Source: Maridesulfovibrio sp. (GTDB taxonomy: Bacteria > Desulfobacterota > Desulfovibrionia > Desulfovibrionales > Desulfovibrionaceae). From it: a stretch of 64,000 nucleotides of DNA. Below are positions 45,520 through 54,201 of this stretch, one piece after another (the stretch's first letter is position 1; each line of letters opens with the position of its first letter). The translations under genes and the position numbers were made by a program. The stretch is from the NCBI RefSeq assembly GCF_963677005.1, contig NZ_OY781616.1, positions 2,427,001 to 2,491,000 of the forward strand. The letters are read 5' to 3'. The notes under the pieces are model-generated. The model made no database searches. It saw only the letters and a program-made list of their open reading frames with translations, and had not been told where the DNA came from.

Positions 45520-46275
45520 TCAGGAGGAATTCATTCGGCCGTAATTGACGATCTCGCTTACCACCTCCGTTTTAGCGGCCTCATGAAAAGTTTTTCGCGT
45601 ACTGATCTCAATCAGGTTCACGTTGCCGTTAACTGCCTGCACACACTTGTACAGTTCCTTGTTCCCTTCAATCATCGATCTGGAAGTGAGAATGTTGACA
45701 ACGGGGAAAAGGTCCATGACCGGAATGAAATCGGAGAGAAGCTCCCTTGTCTCCTCCGCTCCCAATGAGCCCTTGCGGTGAAGTGAAAGACCGAACTTTT
45801 TCTGCAACTTCTTAACCGCTTTTTTCATGCAGTAGTACATGGGCAGGCTTGAGGCATTGAATATCCACAAGGACTCGACCATACCGTTCACAGAACTGGC
45901 GGCCGCCGTTTTCACTAGCTCTTCACCGTATAGCGAACGGAAGGCCCGATAATATTTCTCGTCACGCAGATATATAATATTTGTATCGTCGGTATATATG
46001 GAAAACTGGGGAACCGAGGTTATCACCCGCGATACCTTCGCCATATCGATTATCATGTCTATTGATTGCCGGGACCAGTGATCGTAGAGAAAATTATCCT
46101 TGCGGGTGAAAGGCAGCATATCCGGCTCAAAACCGGAAAAATCCATACTGTCGATAACCCCGCGGTAATCAGCAAGGTCCGGATCGGACTTCAAATCATC
46201 AAAAAGTTGCATACGGTCAGCCTCATTGAACCAGCACATTGCCGTCTTCACGGACAAGACATCATATTTCGACAT
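45520..46275 (-). CDS. Unknown protein upstream of the 44445 gene
   Basis: About 251 residues from the ATG at 46275; TTG or ATG codons up to 46296 are alternatives and no strong ribosome binding site decides. Soluble, mixed alpha/beta, with VITSVPQFSIYTDDTNIIYLRDEKYY and LFPVVNILTSRSMIEGNKELY stretches. It ends in a segment with NLIEISTRKTFHEAAKTE. Family not recognised. It is on the same strand as cas3, 157 nt from the next gene. Confidence 0.6.
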   Translation of the reverse strand: MSKYDVLSVKTAMCWFNEADRMQLFDDLKSDPDLADYRGVIDSMDFSGFEPDMLPFTRKDNFLYDHWSRQSIDMIIDMAKVSRVITSVPQFSIYTDDTNIIYLRDEKYYRAFRSLYGEELVKTAAASSVNGMVESLWIFNASSLPMYYCMKKAVKKLQKKFGLSLHRKGSLGAEETRELLSDFIPVMDLFPVVNILTSRSMIEGNKELYKCVQAVNGNVNLIEISTRKTFHEAAKTEVVSEIVNYGRMNSS

Positions 46276-46565
46276 GTTCACCATCAGCGTTATCAAAAAA
46301 CAATTTCAGCTCTATTGGCAATTAAATCACACCGTCCACTGAAGACTATAAGCTTCACGTTATGAATTCGTTATTGCAGGAGCTGCAATTCTGCTGTACC
46401 AGAAATATCTGGTCGGCAGTTCACCAAGGCGTTGCCGCCCCTACACAGGGGAGCTAAACCTGCCAACACATTCATCCCGTCCGTCACTTATCCACGTGCC
46501 GAGTCGGAAGTCGGCAACCACCGGCAATCCCTTTTCTGCGATAGGCACGAAAACGAGGATAAGCT

Positions 46566-47078
46566 ATGCCAAGAACACCACTATCACTTAACGTCAGCGA
46601 CGTTTCTGCACTGGCCCGGAACCTGCGTAAAGGACTTGAAGACTACGGAACAATTCCCGGTCATGTGGAAATGCTCAACCTGCTGGCCAAGGCTGGCGGA
46701 TACCGCAACTTCCAGCACCTGAAAGCCGTCCGCGAAGAATCATGTAAAAAACAGGCTGCCCAATTCGACCAGAAAAGAGTCAAAAAAGCTACCCGCTATT
46801 TTGATCTTGACGGGCGCATGAACCGATGGCCCAAAAAAGAAAACCAGCGGATGCTCTGCCTTTGGGTTCTCTGGGCCAGACTCCCCGCCCGCACCCGCAT
46901 GACCGAACTGGAACTGGATGAACAGTTGATTTTAAACCACAGTTTCTGCGACCATGTATTACTGCGGCGCTGGATGGTGGACAATGGGCTGCTCACGCGC
47001 ACACAGGACGGCACTGAATACCGCAGAGTTGAGGCAACGCCTCCCGCTGAAGCCATCGCGCTTTTCAAAATGCTGTAA
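46566..47078 (+). CDS. DUF2087 domain protein
   Basis: 170 residues. The N-terminal half (VSALARNLRKGLEDYG...GHVEMLNLLAKAGGYRNFQHLKA) is helical. The C-terminal half carries the DUF2087 pattern, with YFDLDGRMNRWPKKENQRMLCLWVLW followed by DHVLLRRWMVDNGLLTRTQDGTEYRRV, a winged-helix-like fold found in putative regulators. It is a single gene followed by a terminator-like hairpin at 47087-47111. Confidence 0.8.
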   Translation: MPRTPLSLNVSDVSALARNLRKGLEDYGTIPGHVEMLNLLAKAGGYRNFQHLKAVREESCKKQAAQFDQKRVKKATRYFDLDGRMNRWPKKENQRMLCLWVLWARLPARTRMTELELDEQLILNHSFCDHVLLRRWMVDNGLLTRTQDGTEYRRVEATPPAEAIALFKML

Positions 47079-47162
47079 CATAACAAAGGCCGGAACTCAC
47101 GTTCCGGCCTTAGCCAATACCCCACCGAAAAATCAATAAAAACCGAGACAGAATTGGAATGC

Positions 47163-48347
47163 TCATTCTGCGCGCAGCGCATCAATGGGGCTTAAGCGGG
47201 CGGCCTGCCTGGCCGGGTAATAACCGAAGAAAATGCCCACTGCCGCGGAAACACCCACGCCCAGCAGCACAGCCTCGATGGAAACGAAAAACTCCCAGCC
47301 GGTAAACCTGCAGATGACGGCCACGGTGCCGACACCAAGAACCAGACCGATGAAACCGCCCACAAAGGAAAGCACCACGCACTCCACCAGAAACTGAAGC
47401 TGGATATCTTTCTGTCTGGCCCCGATGGCCCGGCGGATGCCGATCTCCCTGCGCCGTTCGGAAACAGATACGAGCATGACGTTCATCACGCCCACCCCGC
47501 CGACGATAAGGGCAATGGAGCCGATGGCTCCGAGCATGAGGGTAAACATGCGCATCTGCCGCTCCATCTGAAGGGCAAGTTCTTCGGCGCTGGTCACCTG
47601 TACGTCCATGCGCTCGGTAAAACGGAAATATTTCTTCAGTTGGCTCGCAGCCTCCGCGCTGACGTCGCTTCCGATCATACGTGCACCGAACTGTTTTATC
47701 CCCGGCCGCTCTGGCAAGCGCATCGCCAACCCGATCGGCACCAGAATACCCTCGTTGATCTCATAGGGGCAGAACGAACCCGAAGGGACCGACCCGGCAA
47801 CCCCCACTACAGTATACTGCCTGCCTCCGAACATAACCTGAGTCCCCACAAGGTTGGTCACACCCTGCTGGCGAAGCCAGGCGGCCTTGGTATGACTCAG
47901 CACACAGAAACTGTCGTACCCGTCCAGGTCGGAAATGAACCGTCCCTCGACCACCGGAACCTTGAACATGTTCAGGAATCCGCCGGTTACGCCGAGACCG
48001 GGACAGGAAACGCGCTTTCCTCCGCAGGTCAGGTGGGCATAGAGATTTGCAAAAGGCGCAACGCTCTTGATGGTCGGGCAGTGGTCGGGCACTTTCATTA
48101 CCTCGGAGAACGACATATCGGTCTTTCTGATTTTTTTACCGGGATGGGATGACGCCCGGACCATGCAGATATCCGTCCCCATTTCCTTGAACTGCCGGAG
48201 CGACTCGTTCTCCACTATCTGGCCTACCGCGACCATGGCGATGACCGAACCGATGCCGATGACTATGCCGATCAGGGCCAGCAGGGAACGCTGTTTGGCG
48301 CCCCACAACGAGTACAGGGACTCCTTGATGTTTTCGCCCAGTATCAT
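47163..48347 (-). CDS. MacB-like ABC transporter permease (FtsX family)
   Basis: 394 residues from the ATG at 48347 (ATGA overlap with the ATPase stop). An N-terminal transmembrane helix is followed by a large periplasmic MacB-PCD domain and three C-terminal helices of the FtsX domain (GGVGVMNVMLVSVSERRREIGIRRAIGA). It acts as a mechanotransmitter driving periplasmic cargo into a TolC conduit. It is last in an operon with ATPase, adaptor and TolC-like genes. Confidence 0.92.
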   Translation of the reverse strand: MILGENIKESLYSLWGAKQRSLLALIGIVIGIGSVIAMVAVGQIVENESLRQFKEMGTDICMVRASSHPGKKIRKTDMSFSEVMKVPDHCPTIKSVAPFANLYAHLTCGGKRVSCPGLGVTGGFLNMFKVPVVEGRFISDLDGYDSFCVLSHTKAAWLRQQGVTNLVGTQVMFGGRQYTVVGVAGSVPSGSFCPYEINEGILVPIGLAMRLPERPGIKQFGARMIGSDVSAEAASQLKKYFRFTERMDVQVTSAEELALQMERQMRMFTLMLGAIGSIALIVGGVGVMNVMLVSVSERRREIGIRRAIGARQKDIQLQFLVECVVLSFVGGFIGLVLGVGTVAVICRFTGWEFFVSIEAVLLGVGVSAAVGIFFGYYPARQAARLSPIDALRAE

Positions 48348-49012
48348 ACCGTCTCCAGCAGGCCGTCGCGCATGCATACCGATCTGGCACAGCGCCGGGC
48401 AAGTCCCGGATCATGGGTGATCAGAATAACGGTTATCCCTTCATCCCGGTTGAGGGAATTGAAAAGCGCCATGATGTCGTTGCTGGTGGAGGTATCCAGA
48501 GCCCCGGTGGGTTCGTCCGCAAGAATGATTGAAGGTCTGCCGCACAGGGCCCGCGCTATGGCCACGCGCTGCTGCTGGCCCCCGGAAAGTTCGCCGGGGC
48601 GGTGATGCCACCGGTCACCCATGCCTACACGGAATAACATCTCGCGACCCCGCTCCAGCCGCTCCTTGAGAGGAATCTGGCGATAGATCAGCGGCAGGCA
48701 GACATTTTCAAGAGAGGTCATGCGGGAGAGCAGATTGAACTGCTGGAAGACAAAACCGATATCGGTGTTGCGGATATGGGAAAGCTCATCGTCCGAAAGT
48801 CCCTGAGCCGCACGCCCGCGAAAAAGGTATTCGCCCGTGGTCGGCGTATCCAGAAATCCCATGATGTTCATGAGGGTGCTCTTGCCACATCCCGAAGCCC
48901 CGACCACGGCCAGCATTTCGCCCTCCTTCACGTGCAGGTCCACGCCCTTGAGGATTTCCACCTCCATGCTGCCGAGCCTGTAGGATTTACGGATGTTCTT
49001 CAGATCAAGCAT
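48344..49012 (-). CDS. ABC transporter ATP-binding protein (MacB/LolD-like)
   Basis: 222 residues from the ATG at 49012, which has GAGG upstream; longer starts overlap the adaptor gene. It has Walker A GASGCGKST, signature LSGGQQQRVAIARAL and Walker B IILADEPTGALD. It energises the downstream FtsX-type permease, which it overlaps by 4 nt. Confidence 0.94.
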   Translation of the reverse strand: MLDLKNIRKSYRLGSMEVEILKGVDLHVKEGEMLAVVGASGCGKSTLMNIMGFLDTPTTGEYLFRGRAAQGLSDDELSHIRNTDIGFVFQQFNLLSRMTSLENVCLPLIYRQIPLKERLERGREMLFRVGMGDRWHHRPGELSGGQQQRVAIARALCGRPSIILADEPTGALDTSTSNDIMALFNSLNRDEGITVILITHDPGLARRCARSVCMRDGLLETV

Positions 49013-49019
49013 GCACGCC

Positions 49020-50750
49020 TCACGAAGCATCCCCGATCTGGACGGTCTCCCCGGCCTTGAGCCCGGAAAGAATCTCGACATCGCTCAGACTTGTGTGCCC
49101 GGTCTCTACAGCCCTTTCTTCAACCCCATCCTTCCCTTTGACACGCAGAAAGTTCTTTCCACCCTTTGTTATGACGGCGGCAATCGGCACGAGCAACGCG
49201 TTCGGGTTGGAATATGTTTCCACCTGCATGTTGGCTGTCATGCCCAGCCGGACTTTTTCGCCGACATTCTCAGGCAAGTCGGTAAGCCTGATGGTGGCCG
49301 TAAATGTCGGCACCTGTCCGTCACTGGCCTGAGAAGAGATCTGATCTATGCGCCCCTTGAGAGTCACATCGGGGAATGAATCGCCGGAGACCTTGACCGG
49401 TTGCCCCTTGTTCAGATTGTTGATGTCCAGCTCATCGACCTGTGAGACAATGGAAAGACCTGCCAGACTGCCGATGGAAACCAGCGGCTGACCTTCATTG
49501 ACCACTATTCCGACTGCCAGCTTGTGCTCGTCTGTGGCGGGTACTGCGGAAGGTCGGATTGCCACGCCTGAAACAGAAGCAGTAATTTTAGCCTGTGCGA
49601 GCTTGGTTTCAGCGGCCTTCAGCTTGGCTTCGGCATTTTCCATTTCCATCCTGCTTATTTCCAGATACTCGGCGTCTCCCTTGGACAGAACGGAATTCAA
49701 CGACTCACGACTTGCAGCGTACTGCATTTTCTTTCCCCGCAACTCCTGAAGCGTATTGTCATATTCCATCTTGGGAATAACGCCCTGCTCGTAGAGTTTT
49801 TTGTCCTCGGCGGCCTTGCTCTGGGTCATTTCCAACTGGCTCTTGGCCTTGGCAACCTCCCTCCGGGCTCTGGAAACCTCTACGGCATTTCCCCAATGCT
49901 TCATCTCTACAAACTGCTTGCGGGCCTTGATATATTCGGCTCTGGCTTTACGGACCTCGGCTTCCATATCGGATGCGCCAAGCTCCAGCAGGACCTGCCC
50001 GGACTTGACATGTTCTCCGTAATGGAAGTTCAGTGCCTTTACGATGCCTTGGAACGGGGCCGTAAAGACAACCTCCTCAAGCGGGGCCACTGTTCCGGAT
50101 ATGGAAATATAATGGTTCAAGGGGCGAGGGGAGACTGTTACCAGACCTCCGTTACTGCCGGCCGGGGCGGCGGTTTTGGAATGCGCTCTGCCGGAACCGA
50201 AACCCCAGTGGTACACGCCCAGACACACAAACAGGAGAAGAATTCCGACAGTCAGCCACAGACGGAATTTCTGGCCGTGCTTCAAGGCGGAATTCAGCTC
50301 ATCGGTTTTTTCATCAGCAAGCCGCAGCGCCTTTTTCAGTTCCTCGTTGAGTTCCTGTTCGCTCTGCCTGAGGCTTTCCACCTCGGTCATGTCCTTTAGA
50401 ATGATAAACGCGCCCTGAATTCTACCCTGCTCATCTCGCAGATGGGAGGCTGTAACGGAGAGCTTCCGTTTTTCCCCGTCCGGCCGGATAAAATCGGCAA
50501 TTCTGTCTTGAATGGTCACGCCTTCGTAGATGGAGTCGAGCAAAACCTGAACGAAACCGTCATTACCGGCCTCGCGTTCCATAATATCGGCCAGCACAAA
50601 AGCCCTGTCCTGAACATCAATGCCCAGAATAACACCGGCGGACTTGTTGGCAACGGCAACACTCCCGTCGTAACGCAGGACAAGCACTCCGTCCCCCATA
50701 CTCTGCAGGATGCCACCGGAAAACATATCATCCAGATTCATTGCATGCAT
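49020..50750 (-). CDS. PAS domain-HlyD family membrane fusion adaptor
   Basis: About 576 residues. Residues about 8-125 form a PAS domain (GILQSMGDGVLVLRYDGSVA...) ending in a PAC-like RIQGAFIILKDMTEVESLRQSEQ. A coiled coil, a transmembrane helix near residue 175 (LTVGILLLFVCLGVYHW) and a complete HlyD/MacA adaptor follow, with barrel-sandwich (APFQGIVKALNFHYGEHVKSGQ), long helical hairpin and beta-barrel. The adaptor bridges the ABC permease and TolC-like channel. A cytoplasmic PAS domain on such an adaptor is unusual. The start is the ATG 2 nt after the tolC-like stop. Confidence 0.88.
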   Translation of the reverse strand: MHAMNLDDMFSGGILQSMGDGVLVLRYDGSVAVANKSAGVILGIDVQDRAFVLADIMEREAGNDGFVQVLLDSIYEGVTIQDRIADFIRPDGEKRKLSVTASHLRDEQGRIQGAFIILKDMTEVESLRQSEQELNEELKKALRLADEKTDELNSALKHGQKFRLWLTVGILLLFVCLGVYHWGFGSGRAHSKTAAPAGSNGGLVTVSPRPLNHYISISGTVAPLEEVVFTAPFQGIVKALNFHYGEHVKSGQVLLELGASDMEAEVRKARAEYIKARKQFVEMKHWGNAVEVSRARREVAKAKSQLEMTQSKAAEDKKLYEQGVIPKMEYDNTLQELRGKKMQYAASRESLNSVLSKGDAEYLEISRMEMENAEAKLKAAETKLAQAKITASVSGVAIRPSAVPATDEHKLAVGIVVNEGQPLVSIGSLAGLSIVSQVDELDINNLNKGQPVKVSGDSFPDVTLKGRIDQISSQASDGQVPTFTATIRLTDLPENVGEKVRLGMTANMQVETYSNPNALLVPIAAVITKGGKNFLRVKGKDGVEERAVETGHTSLSDVEILSGLKAGETVQIGDAS

Positions 50751-50752
50751 GG

Positions 50753-52402
50753 CTACCACCAACTCCAGACAAGCGGTCTGACCTCGTCATCCAGTTCTTT
50801 TTCCAATTGCCTGTCATCAGGTTTGAACTCGACCTTCCACGTCTTCATAGTCGTACCCAGAAGCTGGTCCAGTTCGAGAAGCGCCTGCAGGTAGGAAATG
50901 ATGTTGGCCACCTCCGCCTGCTGAGCCTGAACGAGCTGGTCCTGATATGTAACAACCTGAAAATTGGTGGATCGCCCGGACATGAGCTTGATGTGTTCGT
51001 TCTCCAGCTGTTCCTTTTGCAGTTCGGTGTTGCGTTGGGATAGGGCAATAAACTTGAAACGCATATTCACGTTGCGCACCGTGTTGGCAACCGAGGTCTG
51101 CAGGTCTATCCCGGCTTTCTGCAAAGCGACTTTGGCCTTACGCCTGTTGGTGGTTGCCTCCAGCAACGCCTGCTTGCGGCTCATGTAGTCTGCGCCCCAG
51201 AGATTTACGGGAGCGGAAAGTTCCAGACCTACACGGGACTCGTTCTCCGTATAGCTGCGTCCGGGATTGTCCTTGCCATTGGTCTGCCGCACCTTGGCAT
51301 TTATCGAGAGGTCCCACTGACGTTCATTTTCGGCCATCATAAAATTTATTTCAGCCTCCTCAAGATCAAACTCCCTGTCCAGATATGTCTGGTTACGCTT
51401 TCTGGCCACACGCAGACATTCATCAAGCTTCGGATGCAGTTCTCTGTATCCCTCCATGGCCGGTTCCACCTGCAGGTTCGGATCCAGATTGAGATGATTA
51501 AGCAGATTCCTGCGAGCCTCGTCGTAATTATTACGAGCCTGTTCCAACGAAAGTTCCTGCGAGGCTTCGTTTGCCATGGCCTGTGTCACATCGCTTTGCG
51601 ACATGCGCCCAAGACGTTTCTTGAGCCGGTTTATCTCAAGCAGCCTCCGGGATCGATCCAGTGCCTGACGCCGGATTTCCAGATTCTCCTTGGCCTGCAC
51701 AAATGAAAAAAAGTAGTTCACCCCTTCGTTGATCAGGGCGCTCAAATTATCGCGCAGATTCAGAACGTTCCGTTCCTCGTTCAGATGAGCAAGTTTTATG
51801 GTGGCGTTGTTGTATTCCAATCCGGCACCTTTGAGCAGAGGCTGGGTTAACTCCGCCGACAAAACGGATTTTGCACCGTCAGCCCTGGCGTTGCTTCTGG
51901 AAATATCTCCGGCAGACCGGCTAAAGCTCAGATCGCTGGTTTCTTCGTTGGTGTAGGTATTTTCCCAGCCAAAAGTCAGGGTGGCTCCTGTGGGTATCTT
52001 CTGCTCCACGGAGAGGTTCACACCAGCATTCTGAGTGGACTCCGAACCGGACTTGGAATGACTGCCGACCTGCAAATTTTTATTAACGGCCTCCATATTC
52101 ATGGTTCCGTCAAGATTTACGTTGGGCACATACTTATCGTCCGCCTGCTTCAGTTCAAACTTCTCCAACACCCGATCCAGGTAGTTGGTCCTGACGCTCA
52201 GGTTGTTACGCAGAGTCAGGCTCACCACATCCGCCATCCCCATGCGAATGGTCCTGGCTTCGGCATCTGCATGGGCTTCTTCAGCCAGAGAAACAGAAGA
52301 AAAGCAAAGAACAGCCGAGACCGTCAGCAGCGGAATCGCGCACAACAAGCACTTGCCCGGTCCATCTCTCCAGAATTCACGAAACACTTTGCAGCACACC
52401 AA
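50753..52402 (-). CDS. TolC family outer-membrane efflux protein
   Basis: 549 residues with a signal peptide (cut near SLA-EEA, about residue 40) and two long OEP repeats of coiled helices. Examples are AMANEASQELSLEQARNNYDEARRNLLNHLNLDPN in the first half and QKAGIDLQTSVANTVRNVNMRFKFIALSQRNTELQ in the second. It forms the outer-membrane channel. The start codon is TTG or GTG and uncertain by a few residues. It is first of the four-gene export operon. Confidence 0.9.
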   Translation of the reverse strand: MVCCKVFREFWRDGPGKCLLCAIPLLTVSAVLCFSSVSLAEEAHADAEARTIRMGMADVVSLTLRNNLSVRTNYLDRVLEKFELKQADDKYVPNVNLDGTMNMEAVNKNLQVGSHSKSGSESTQNAGVNLSVEQKIPTGATLTFGWENTYTNEETSDLSFSRSAGDISRSNARADGAKSVLSAELTQPLLKGAGLEYNNATIKLAHLNEERNVLNLRDNLSALINEGVNYFFSFVQAKENLEIRRQALDRSRRLLEINRLKKRLGRMSQSDVTQAMANEASQELSLEQARNNYDEARRNLLNHLNLDPNLQVEPAMEGYRELHPKLDECLRVARKRNQTYLDREFDLEEAEINFMMAENERQWDLSINAKVRQTNGKDNPGRSYTENESRVGLELSAPVNLWGADYMSRKQALLEATTNRRKAKVALQKAGIDLQTSVANTVRNVNMRFKFIALSQRNTELQKEQLENEHIKLMSGRSTNFQVVTYQDQLVQAQQAEVANIISYLQALLELDQLLGTTMKTWKVEFKPDDRQLEKELDDEVRPLVWSWW

Positions 52403-52437
52403 TTATCCATCCAATCTACTCAATATACAAACACGTA

Positions 52438-52469
52438 TTGCAGGCATTGTTCCGAGACAATGCCTGCAA
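52438..52469. repeat. 13-bp perfect inverted repeat upstream of the export operon
   Basis: TTGCAGGCATTGT / ACAATGCCTGCAA around a 6-nt centre, between the 52507 gene and the TolC-like gene on the minus strand. There is no T run. It could be an attenuator or an operator. Confidence 0.6.
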
Positions 52470-52506
52470 CGTGATAGATGCTTTGCCCAAAAATGAAAAA
52501 CCGAAA

Positions 52507-52914
52507 CTACTTGCTGACTTTCAATACAACCTGATCAGGAGAAGGTGTTTCAAAGCTCATGCCTTCTCCGATCTGTCCGGGTGTGAAAGTTCCCCCGGAA
52601 TAGCTGAAAGTGGAAGAGGTAACAGTGGCTCCGGAACCGTCAGTTACAGTTACCGACCATTGCTGGTCCAGATCTGCCAGTTCACCTTCATAGTAGTACT
52701 GATCTCCCGTACCGGCTGACAGGGTGATACTCTCGGAATCCCCTCCCTCACTGCAGCTGACCGAGAAATTGAAGGTGCGATCGCCTGTAGAGTCATTGTA
52801 AAAGGCGAGAGACTCGGAGCCGTTGGAAGACGGAGATTTGGTAAACCCGGCTATGGCGATTGTTGCTGAAAGAATCAGAACCAAAGCAGAAATCAAAACT
52901 AATGTTTTTCTCAT
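52507..52914 (-). CDS. Small exported protein next to the export operon
   Basis: 135 residues with a clear signal peptide (ending IAIAG, about residue 23) and a Ser/Thr/Gly-rich mature part with an alternating, beta-strand-like pattern (TGDRTFNFSVSCSEGGDSESITLSAGTGDQYYY). No known family. It lies upstream of the tolC-like gene on the same strand, so it could be co-expressed cargo, but this is only suggested by position. Confidence 0.7.
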   Translation of the reverse strand: MRKTLVLISALVLILSATIAIAGFTKSPSSNGSESLAFYNDSTGDRTFNFSVSCSEGGDSESITLSAGTGDQYYYEGELADLDQQWSVTVTDGSGATVTSSTFSYSGGTFTPGQIGEGMSFETPSPDQVVLKVSK

Positions 52915-53195
52915 TTCAAACTCCCTTGTCGGTTATAAATTTAATGGGCATCCATCTACCGTCTCCCCGACAACTGCCCAAACCCCGTACAGATAGACCG
53001 AGAAACTGCCGATCGGAAACTTTCGCACCTCGTCCAATGACAGTCGGTTTACTTTTCCCTATTAGCATGTTCTACTAAACACGCAACATAATTAATATAA
53101 AATATAAATTTTGTGTTTTTTAGACTCAGTACAGACGCAATTTTACCTCAAAGAATAAAGTCAGTCGGGCTAAGGAATTCTTTTGGCAAAAAATA
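52915..53195. other. AT-rich intergenic region
   Basis: 281 bp upstream of the 135-aa exported protein. It is likely to hold that gene's promoter; TATAAAATATAAAT-like runs lie near 53097-53111. I see nothing else I can name. Confidence 0.3.
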
Positions 53196-53354
53196 ATGAC
53201 AAATGATTCTCTGGAGGGTCTTTGGAAACACATAAGTCCTGAAATCGTAATTATAAAATACCGGATGCCGGTCAGGGAGGTAGGAATGAAGCCGAGATCA
53301 TCCCCAGAAAATAAGGAAAGAAAGACTAATCAGAATGGATGGTTAAAAAATTGA
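53196..53354 (+). CDS. Small ORF (52 aa), uncertain
   Basis: An open frame of 52 codons, MTNDSLEGLWKHISPEIVII followed by a basic tail. An internal ATG at 53286 has a better ribosome binding site (GGGAGG), which would leave 22 residues. No recognised family. It may be a remnant. Confidence 0.25.
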   Translation: MTNDSLEGLWKHISPEIVIIKYRMPVREVGMKPRSSPENKERKTNQNGWLKN

Positions 53355-53397
53355 GCCAGCCTGACTCCAGAAAAACATTACTTACGGATAGCACAGG

Positions 53398-53426
53398 TTT
53401 TGGAGGGGAACTGTTCCCCTCCAAAA
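53398..53426. repeat. 14-bp perfect palindrome
   Basis: TTTTGGAGGGGAAC / GTTCCCCTCCAAAA with a 1-nt centre, between two convergent reading frames. It resembles the dispersed hairpins at 1870 and 58187 and may terminate transcription in both directions. Confidence 0.55.
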
Positions 53427-53484
53427 TATTAAGCGGGGGGACATGGGGCAGGCCCACATTCCCCTCGTACCCTCGCATGGCCGA

Positions 53485-54015
53485 CTATTTTTTCTGCAAC
53501 TCTTTCCAGATCGGAAGATAGTAATAGTTGAGTTTCACGGTGTTGGTAGTGAAGTCTGTCTTGAATTTGGCCCTGAGGTTGCGCTCCGGAAAATCCCAGA
53601 TCAACTCAGAGCTGTTGGCGCCCTCTTTCATCTTGGGCTGGACATCTGATTTTACCTGATCCCGGAAGCCCGGAGAAAGGTCGGCGGCCTTGATCTTGCC
53701 TGCCTTGTACAGGGCAGTTCTTTCCTTGATGCCGCGCACAAGCTCCTCACTCACAACAGACACTATCTGGGCATAGAGTTTACCATCGACTACGGCATAA
53801 GTGATTTTCGGAGTTCCGTACTTACCTGCGGCAGTGGAACAGCCGGGGTCGACGTATCGATAATAGGAGACAGGACCAGCCTCCCTGTATTTCTCGAATC
53901 CGTCATACTGGGCTATAGCCTCCCCGAACGGTGGATTCTCGCAGTCGAATTGCCCTGCAAATCCAGACCCGGGAAACAGGCATATCAGCAACAACAACGG
54001 TATGAACAACTTCAT
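53485..54015 (-). CDS. Exported protein of unknown function
   Basis: 176 residues from the ATG at 54015 (AGGAGG upstream), with a signal peptide ending FAGQ near residue 21; a 22-residue longer form is rejected. The mature protein contains two Cys (FDCENPPFGE, DPGCSTAAGKYGTPK), possibly disulfide-bonded, and a C-terminal beta-rich part (LRAKFKTDFTTNTVKLNYYYLP). Family not recognised. Confidence 0.72.
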   Translation of the reverse strand: MKLFIPLLLLICLFPGSGFAGQFDCENPPFGEAIAQYDGFEKYREAGPVSYYRYVDPGCSTAAGKYGTPKITYAVVDGKLYAQIVSVVSEELVRGIKERTALYKAGKIKAADLSPGFRDQVKSDVQPKMKEGANSSELIWDFPERNLRAKFKTDFTTNTVKLNYYYLPIWKELQKK

Positions 54016-54201
54016 GAAAAATCCTCCTTTGCTAATGCAAGATGATGCATTACAGATACATCGTTGCTTATGCTTCCGCAATACGTCACAGAATTATTCC
54101 CATGGAAGCGTAACCTACAGATAGCTAAAGCCCGACTACAGCCAATCCGGCCACAGTACTTAACAGATCTTTATCTACACTCGTTTTTTCAGAGGTTATA
54201 C

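Noticed and set aside
46424-46560. CRISPR-like fragments (CCCCTACACAGGGG) upstream of the DUF2087 gene
   Set aside because: No regular spacing and no convincing match to the local I-E repeat.
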